Assembly (NCBI GenBank): GCA_021772695.1
Contig: JAJFLL010000279.1
Location: 1 to 11,342 of the forward strand
Source of the DNA: Deltaproteobacteria bacterium
Lineage (GTDB): Bacteria > UBA10199 > DSSB01
Length of the DNA stretch: 11,342 nt
Direction of reading: 5' to 3'
The notes below the pieces were generated by a model that saw only the letters and a program-made list of their open reading frames with translations, ran no database searches and was not told the origin of the DNA. This document shows, piece after piece, positions 7,656 to 11,342 of the stretch (positions are counted from its first letter, which is position 1; each line of letters begins with the position of its first letter). Made by a program: the position numbers and the translations under genes.

Positions 7656-8307
7656 AATAACCTTTCAATGGTTTGATCAAATAGCAGGTGGATTTTTGGG
7701 CCAAAACCGGCCCCAAGCATTTAGCGAAGATTCTTGTTTTATCTTAAAGCAGGTGCATGGCGACGGAGTGGTGGTGTTGCGACAAGCGACGGATATTGTG
7801 CTTAGAAATTCTCCAGGCGATGCGATCCTTTGCAGTCTGCCAAATATCAATATTGCCGTACAAACAGCCGATTGTGTTCCCATCTTATGGGCCCATCCTG
7901 CCGGCATCGTGGCAGCGGTCCATGCTGGGTGGAAGGGCAGTCGTCTCGGAATCTTGCAGAAGAGTTTGGAAACCCTTAAAACCTTATGGGGGCATGATAC
8001 CAAAGAAGTGCGACTAGCTATTGGCCCGGCCATCTCAGGAGAAGTTTATGAAGTGGGCCCGGAAGTGGCAGAGGTCTTCCAAAAATTATATCCGTTATGT
8101 CTCAACCCCCTTGGTGAAAAATTCCTGTTGGATTTAACGGTATTTAATCGATACCAAGCCCTAGAAATGGGGGTTCCCGAAGCATCGATCCGTCTATATT
8201 CTCACTGCACTTATTTAAACTCAGGATTTTTTTCTCATCGGCGCGCACAAAAAGCGGGTTTGACAAAAACGGGTAGGAATTTCAGTTATATCTGTCGCAA
8301 ACAATAG
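7648..8307 (+). CDS. pgeF: Multicopper-oxidase-like laccase-domain protein PgeF/YfiH
   Basis: This is the DUF152/YfiH family. The E. coli member (PgeF) is a peptidoglycan editing factor that removes wrongly incorporated L-Ser from UDP-MurNAc peptides; other members are reported as purine nucleoside phosphorylases or polyphenol oxidases. The 219-aa protein has the three metal ligands of the family: His37 in QVHG, Cys76 in TADCVP and His92 in HAGWKG. It also has IGPAISGEVYEVG (125-137) and the C-terminal FFSHRRAQ-TGRN-FSYI block. It is slightly short at the amino end compared with typical 240-260 aa members. The ATG overlaps the pseudouridine synthase stop by eight bases; this rluD-yfiH order is a common bacterial pairing. 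The biochemical role in this organism is uncertain, but family membership is secure. Confidence 0.92.
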   Translation: MSEITFQWFDQIAGGFLGQNRPQAFSEDSCFILKQVHGDGVVVLRQATDIVLRNSPGDAILCSLPNINIAVQTADCVPILWAHPAGIVAAVHAGWKGSRLGILQKSLETLKTLWGHDTKEVRLAIGPAISGEVYEVGPEVAEVFQKLYPLCLNPLGEKFLLDLTVFNRYQALEMGVPEASIRLYSHCTYLNSGFFSHRRAQKAGLTKTGRNFSYICRKQ

Positions 8308-8330
8308 CATCGGTAGCAAAGAGGCTATTG
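8302..8330 (+). repeat. Short inverted repeat across the pgeF stop
   Basis: CAATAGC (8302-8308) and GCTATTG (8324-8330) form a perfect 7-bp stem with a 15-base loop. The left arm contains the pgeF TAG stop. No T run follows, so it is not a standard intrinsic terminator. It marks the only non-overlapping spacer of notable length inside the gene block (66 bases to the mtnP ATG). Confidence 0.3.
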
Positions 8331-8373
8331 GAAATCACTTGACCTTTTGACCATGCGGATTATGCATCGGACC

Positions 8374-9234
8374 ATGACTCAACCCAAGATTGCCATCATA
8401 GGAGGAAGCGGGCTCTATCAAATGGAAGGAATGGCCGTTTCTCAAGAAATCACCGTAGATACTCCCTTTGGGGATCCCTCTGATGCTTTTATCGTGGGTG
8501 AACTTTCCGGGGTTCCCGTTGCATTTCTTCCCCGTCATGCTCGTGGCCACCGAATCTTACCTTCCGAAATCAATTACCGGGCTAATTTATGGGCCATTAA
8601 AAAATTAGGCTGTGAATTTGTCATTAGCGTTTCGGCGGTAGGATCCTTGAAGGAAGAAATTGTTCCAGGACACCTCGTCATGGTCGATCAATTTATTGAT
8701 CGCACCCAATCACGAAAATCCACATTTTTTGGCGAAGGCATCGTTGCCCATGTGGCCTTTGCCGATCCGGTTTGTGATTTTCTCAGAGAAAAACTAGTCG
8801 AAGCCGCAAAAACCGTGGGGGCTACGGTGCATCCTCGTGGCACTTATGTATGTATTGAAGGGCCTATGTTTTCCAGTCGTGCCGAATCCAATTTGTTTCG
8901 CAGTTGGGGAGCCGACGTCATAGGTATGACCAATTATCAAGAAGCAAAATTAGCACGAGAAGCCGAATTAAGTTACGCCACCATGGCACTTTCTACAGAT
9001 TACGATTGTTGGCATGCCGAACATGATTCGGTTACGGCCGAAATGGTGATAGCGACCCTCAATAAGAATGTAAACTTGGCCCAACAAGTCTTAAAAGCGG
9101 TGGTTGGCCCCGTTGCTCAAAAGAAAAAAAACCCCTTCGTCGGCACATTGAAAAATGCCGTGGTTACGGATCGTAGTACGATTCCACCAAAAACCCGGGA
9201 AAAATTACAGCTACTACTAGATAGCGAACAATAG
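8374..9234 (+). CDS. mtnP: S-methyl-5'-thioadenosine phosphorylase
   Basis: This enzyme phosphorolyses methylthioadenosine to adenine and methylthioribose-1-phosphate, recycling the by-product of polyamine or AHL synthesis. It belongs to the trimeric PNP/MTAP family. Numbered from the ATG at 8374 (286 aa), the motifs are the phosphate-binding GGSGLY (10-15), DTPFG-PSDA (29-38), RHARGHR (54-60), SAVGSLKEEI (87-96), FIDRT (107-111), IEGPMFSSRAES (161-172) and GMTNYQEA...STDYDCW (184-213). They match human MTAP closely. STDYDC with Asp209 favours an adenosine-type (MTA) substrate over guanosine. Possible earlier starts lie in frame at 8347 (TTG), 8353 and 8362. I prefer 8374 because family members begin a few residues before the glycine loop, but ribosome-site support is weak for all. 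6-oxopurine PNP activity remains a minor alternative. Confidence 0.9.
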   Translation: MTQPKIAIIGGSGLYQMEGMAVSQEITVDTPFGDPSDAFIVGELSGVPVAFLPRHARGHRILPSEINYRANLWAIKKLGCEFVISVSAVGSLKEEIVPGHLVMVDQFIDRTQSRKSTFFGEGIVAHVAFADPVCDFLREKLVEAAKTVGATVHPRGTYVCIEGPMFSSRAESNLFRSWGADVIGMTNYQEAKLAREAELSYATMALSTDYDCWHAEHDSVTAEMVIATLNKNVNLAQQVLKAVVGPVAQKKKNPFVGTLKNAVVTDRSTIPPKTREKLQLLLDSEQ

Positions 9235-9242
9235 GTTCAGCC

Positions 9243-9596
9243 ATGGCCGAGACTTTTGGTGCTTATCTCAAGCAAGAGCGTGAACTTAGAAGTATTTCCT
9301 TAGCTGAACTCTCTGAACAGACTCACGTTAAACTAGAGTATCTAGAAGCCATTGAATCCAATCATTTTGAACGACTACCAGGCCTGACCTTTGCCAAAGG
9401 TTTTCTTCAGGCCTACGCGAAATATATCGGGCTCGAACCTGACGATGTCTTATTGCGTTTTGAAGACACTCTGAAACAATTGTCTGGCGCAGGAAAATTT
9501 CGAACCGATCGGGAGAACCCTGGTTTATTTTGGATGGTTAGTTTTTCTATCTTGTTCGTCATCGCAACGGTTATCTTATTATGGTTTCGAAAATAG
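9243..9596 (+). CDS. Minimal RodZ-like protein: HTH_25 domain plus one C-terminal TM helix
   Basis: The 117-aa protein starts with a RodZ/YmfM-type helix-turn-helix (about residues 4-72). The family pattern is clear: FGAYLKQERELRSISLAEL, the YLEAIES segment, RLPGLTFAKGFLQAYAKYIGL. A short polar linker follows, then one TM helix (about 95-114) ending three residues before the stop. In RodZ the HTH domain binds MreB in the cytosol rather than DNA, and a TM leads to a periplasmic DUF4115 domain. Here that periplasmic part is absent, and the downstream frame closes quickly, so this is not a visible frameshift. The protein could be a membrane-tethered MreB adaptor or a membrane-bound regulator; which one is not decidable from sequence. 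The ATG is eight bases after the mtnP stop, and the end overlaps recO by 16 bases. Confidence 0.85.
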   Translation: MAETFGAYLKQERELRSISLAELSEQTHVKLEYLEAIESNHFERLPGLTFAKGFLQAYAKYIGLEPDDVLLRFEDTLKQLSGAGKFRTDRENPGLFWMVSFSILFVIATVILLWFRK

Positions 9597-10282
9597 GCCA
9601 CCGACAAAAAGAAGAAGCCTTTTTATTAAAAAGCGTGGACTATTCCGACAATCATCGCATTCTCAGTATGTTTACCTCTTCCCAGGGTCGCTTGGATTTT
9701 ATCGCACTGGGTGCACAAAATAGTAAAAAGCGATTTTCGGGTGTGCTCGATTATCTCAACTGTCTGAGAATTGATTTCATTAAACCCTCACGTGGATCTT
9801 TATTGCAGCTGGAATCCGTCGAATTAATACAAGAATATACCGCGCTTCGAAGTGACTATGATCGGATGCAAGCGGCCTTATCTTGGCTCAAATTACTCCA
9901 TCAAGTATTAAAACCCTATGGAGTGGTCCCAGGACTGTTTTTATTGATGAATGAAGGTTTTTCAGCTTTGGAACAGGGGGACGGGCTCTGGGAAGATATC
10001 GTTTTTCGTCGAAAGGCCTTGGGGTTGCTGGGATATGGTCTCCAATTAGAATATTGTACTCATTGTGGAAATTCAGAGGGAAATTTTTGTCATTTTTTAT
10101 TGGAAGAAGGGGGAATGGTCTGTGAAAGCTGCCATCCGCTAAAGAAAAACCCCATTATGGGCGGATTTTTCTCAAAATTCCCCTGGGAGTTTTCGACGGA
10201 ACCTCCCCAATGGCTTAAGGATCGAGGGGCCCAGGCTAGAAAAATATTGGATGAAGCTTTTCAAAACTACTTTGCTCTGTAA
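9581..10282 (+). CDS. recO: DNA repair protein RecO
   Basis: RecO works with RecR (and RecF) to load RecA onto SSB-coated single-stranded DNA in gap repair and can anneal complementary strands. The 233-aa protein shows the N-terminal OB-fold pattern AFLLKSVDYSDNHRILSMFT (13-32) followed by GRLDFIALGAQNSKKRFSGVL. It then has the helical domain and a zinc-finger-like set of cysteines at 159, 162, 181 and 184 (CTHC...CESC). The length is within the family range of about 230-260. The ATG at 9581 lies inside the end of the RodZ-like gene. There is no strong Shine-Dalgarno sequence, so coupling to the upstream gene is likely. It is the last gene of the packed block. Confidence 0.93.
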   Translation: MVSKIGHRQKEEAFLLKSVDYSDNHRILSMFTSSQGRLDFIALGAQNSKKRFSGVLDYLNCLRIDFIKPSRGSLLQLESVELIQEYTALRSDYDRMQAALSWLKLLHQVLKPYGVVPGLFLLMNEGFSALEQGDGLWEDIVFRRKALGLLGYGLQLEYCTHCGNSEGNFCHFLLEEGGMVCESCHPLKKNPIMGGFFSKFPWEFSTEPPQWLKDRGAQARKILDEAFQNYFAL

Positions 10283-10325
10283 GGCTACCTTGAGATTTTG
10301 TTTAAATTGTGGTGAGGGAGGTGAA

Positions 10326-10360
10326 AACTACCCGGATTACTCTCGAGAATCCGGGTAGTT
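10326..10360 (+). terminator. Perfect 13-bp inverted repeat downstream of recO, possible terminator
   Basis: AACTACCCGGATT (10326-10338) pairs perfectly with AATCCGGGTAGTT (10348-10360) across a 9-base loop that contains CTCGAG. The repeat begins 43 bases after the recO stop. On the + strand it is followed by GGTAGG and not T residues, so it is not a textbook intrinsic terminator for recO. Read on the - strand, it ends in TTTT. It may block transcript decay, act with Rho, or work in the opposite direction. Confidence 0.5.
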
Positions 10361-10445
10361 GGTAGGAAAGTGGGTGGGTTACTAAAGATCAGTAGAAGTA
10401 GGTAATTCAAAGAGAGTGTAAAAGAATTGCTGTTTCAATAGGTAA

Positions 10446-10479
10446 TTATGCAAGTAGCTTGCCAAAGCATAACTTTTTT
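10446..10479 (+). terminator. Weak hairpin followed by six T
   Basis: TTATGC (10446-10451) can pair with GCATAA (10467-10472). An alternative inner stem, GCAAG/CTTGC (10450-10454 with 10458-10462), is also possible. One base later comes TTTTTT (10474-10479). The shape is that of an intrinsic terminator, but the stems are short and AT-rich, so termination would be inefficient. It could end a recO read-through transcript or a small RNA from this gap. Confidence 0.25.
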
Positions 10480-10509
10480 GCCATGTAGGATGTAGGTATT
10501 TGTTTTTAT

Positions 10510-10515
10510 TATAAT
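10510..10515 (+). promoter_or_regulatory. TATAAT box, possible -10 element for the kinase gene
   Basis: A perfect TATAAT lies about 104 bases before the kinase ATG, in an AT-rich tract (about 10501-10523). I see no good TTGACA at the right spacing; the nearest TTGCCA (10478-10483) is 26 bases away. A start site near 10522 would give a leader of about 97 bases. Confidence 0.35.
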
Positions 10516-10522
10516 TTTTAAT

Positions 10523-10573
10523 TGAATTCCCAGGAGGGTTTGTACCGAAAGAAGGCCCAATCCGGGGAATTCA
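10523..10573 (+). repeat. 9-bp inverted repeat in the kinase leader enclosing AGGAGG
   Basis: TGAATTCCC (10523-10531) is perfectly complementary to GGGAATTCA (10565-10573), with a further T-G pair possible outside. The 33-base loop holds AGGAGGG (10532-10538), which is not near any ATG. If transcription starts after the TATAAT box, the stem would form at the very 5' end of the kinase mRNA. It matches no riboswitch class I know. Confidence 0.4.
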
Positions 10574-10618
10574 GCCCTCACTTAGCTATAGCGGGGGGTC
10601 AGCACTACCCAAGGTACC

Positions 10619-11342
10619 ATGACAAAACCACGACCGTTCGGACATTACTTCATTCTAGAAAAGATCGCCCAGGGGGGCATGGCCGAGATCTTTAAGGGGC
10701 TGACTTATGATTTTTCAGGACTAAAAAAATTCATTGTCATCAAACGTATCCTTCCACACATAGCAGCCAATCAAGATTTTATTCGCATGTTGGTTGATGA
10801 AGCCAAGATAGCTGTGCGCCTGAGCCACGGCAATATTGCCCAAACCTTTGATTTAGGAAAAGTGGCTGAAGATTATTTCATCGTAATGGAATATGTGGAC
10901 GGTCGTACCATCAGTCAGATCTTTAAAAAATCCGTAGTATTGAAAGAATTTCTGCCCACTCCTATGGTTACTTTCATGGCGGCAGAGATTTCCAACGGGC
11001 TCGATTATATCCATCGCCGTACCGATGAAGCCGGCAATCCCTTGGGTATCGTGCATTGCGATATCTCCCCACAAAATGTCATTGTTTCACCATCGGGAAA
11101 CGTCAAAATCGTGGACTTTGGTGTTGCCAAGGCCGCTTTTAAACTTTCCGAAAAAGAACGCGGCGTTTTAAAGGGAAAATTTGCTTATATGTCCCCTGAG
11201 CAAACCGAAGGGGTTTTTGTAGACGCCCGCTCCGATATATTTTCCACAGGTGTATTGTTATGGGAAGCCTTAACGGGCCGACGCTTGTTTAAGAAGAAGG
11301 CCAATTCAGAAACCATAGAGGCGGTCAACACCATGACCGTAT
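10619..11342 (+). CDS. Hanks-type Ser/Thr protein kinase, N-terminal part (3' end outside the window)
   Basis: The first 241 residues of a eukaryotic-like kinase, probably cytosolic at this end, run open to the window edge. Visible motifs are the glycine loop IAQGGMAEIFKG (16-27), VIKR with the ATP-binding Lys42, Glu61 of helix C, and a hinge near FIVMEYVDG. The catalytic loop is VHCDISPQNV with Asp148, then come VDFGVAKA with Asp166, GKFAYMSPEQ at the end of the activation segment, and the conserved Asp of DARSDIFS. The ISPQN wording is typical of myxobacterial-type kinases. The usual Arg of HRD is Cys147 (TGC at 11057-11059). The ATG at 10619 is the only start after an in-frame TAG at 10589-10591 and has AAGG four bases upstream. 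C-terminal sensor domains, if any, are not visible. Confidence 0.93.
   Translation, partial: MTKPRPFGHYFILEKIAQGGMAEIFKGLTYDFSGLKKFIVIKRILPHIAANQDFIRMLVDEAKIAVRLSHGNIAQTFDLGKVAEDYFIVMEYVDGRTISQIFKKSVVLKEFLPTPMVTFMAAEISNGLDYIHRRTDEAGNPLGIVHCDISPQNVIVSPSGNVKIVDFGVAKAAFKLSEKERGVLKGKFAYMSPEQTEGVFVDARSDIFSTGVLLWEALTGRRLFKKKANSETIEAVNTMTV

Larger units (their letters stand above)
10283..10618. other. Intergenic region between recO and the kinase gene
   Basis: This is the only gene-free stretch longer than 300 bases. It holds, in order, a perfect 13-bp inverted repeat close to the recO end, a purine-rich segment with two copies of AGGTAATT (near 10401 and 10441), a weak hairpin followed by six T, a TATAAT box, and a leader-like section with a 9-bp inverted repeat, before the kinase ATG. 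I see only very short open frames (under about 20 codons, plus one TTG frame near 10540 that runs into the kinase gene). I recognise no known riboswitch or RNA family. Confidence 0.7.

Noticed and set aside
8162..8304. Suspected inactive PgeF because of the GPA (not GPC) motif at 125-128
   Set aside because: As I recall, active homologues including the E. coli protein also have Ala here; the His/Cys/His metal ligands are all present.
10312..10374. Short GTG frames over the recO-distal hairpin, with AGGGAGG close by
   Set aside because: They are 14-17 codons long, the ribosome-site spacing is wrong and the sequence is better explained by the inverted repeat.
10283..10618. Known riboswitch, tRNA-like or CRISPR structure in the gap
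   Set aside because: No consensus of any class I know, no cloverleaf and no regularly spaced repeats; the two AGGTAATT copies are too short to count.
10853..11074. Antisense frame in the kinase gene
   Set aside because: The + strand encodes continuous kinase motifs over the same bases.

Overview
The window reads as one long co-directional block on the + strand: eleven tightly packed housekeeping genes, then a gap of about 335 bases, then the start of a Ser/Thr protein kinase gene. I found no convincing gene on the - strand, no tRNA or rRNA, no CRISPR array and no mobile element. The organism is probably a Gram-negative of the old 'deltaproteobacterial' type, with Bdellovibrionota or relatives my best guess. 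The reasons are a System II cytochrome c maturation fusion (ResB-CcsA), a myxobacterial-style kinase with an ISPQN catalytic loop, frequent TTG starts and moderate GC. This assignment is inference; no marker here settles it.

Layout: the 3' end of eno (1-368) is followed by a giant ccsBA (ResB-CcsA) fusion (382-3927), engB/ysxC (3924-4547), rimI (4507-4962), pyrK (4959-5723), pyrD class 1B (5724-6638), an rluD-type pseudouridine synthase (6672-7655), pgeF/yfiH (7648-8307), mtnP (8374-9234), a minimal RodZ-like HTH-plus-membrane-anchor gene (9243-9596) and recO (9581-10282). Most junctions overlap or abut. Two of them use the same TTGA stop/start overlap. This points to one or two polycistronic units with translational coupling. 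The only clear breathing space inside the block is between pgeF and mtnP, where a short inverted repeat lies.

The gap 10283-10618 holds a perfect 13-bp inverted repeat after recO, a weak hairpin followed by six T, a TATAAT box, and a 9-bp inverted repeat in the likely leader of the kinase gene that encloses an AGGAGG sequence. The kinase (10619 to the window end) has the usual bacterial Hanks-type motifs but carries HCD where HRD is expected.

The genes belong to separate pathways: glycolysis, periplasmic cytochrome c maturation, ribosome assembly and modification (EngB, RimI, RluD), pyrimidine synthesis (PyrK/PyrD), purine/methionine salvage (MtnP), envelope quality and morphology (PgeF, RodZ-like) and DNA repair (RecO). 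I see no new multi-gene defence or mobile system. The most interesting signals are an internal Shine-Dalgarno/GTG/signal-peptide-like arrangement exactly at the ResB-CcsA joint, the HCD kinase with its structured leader, and the stripped-down RodZ-like protein coupled to recO.
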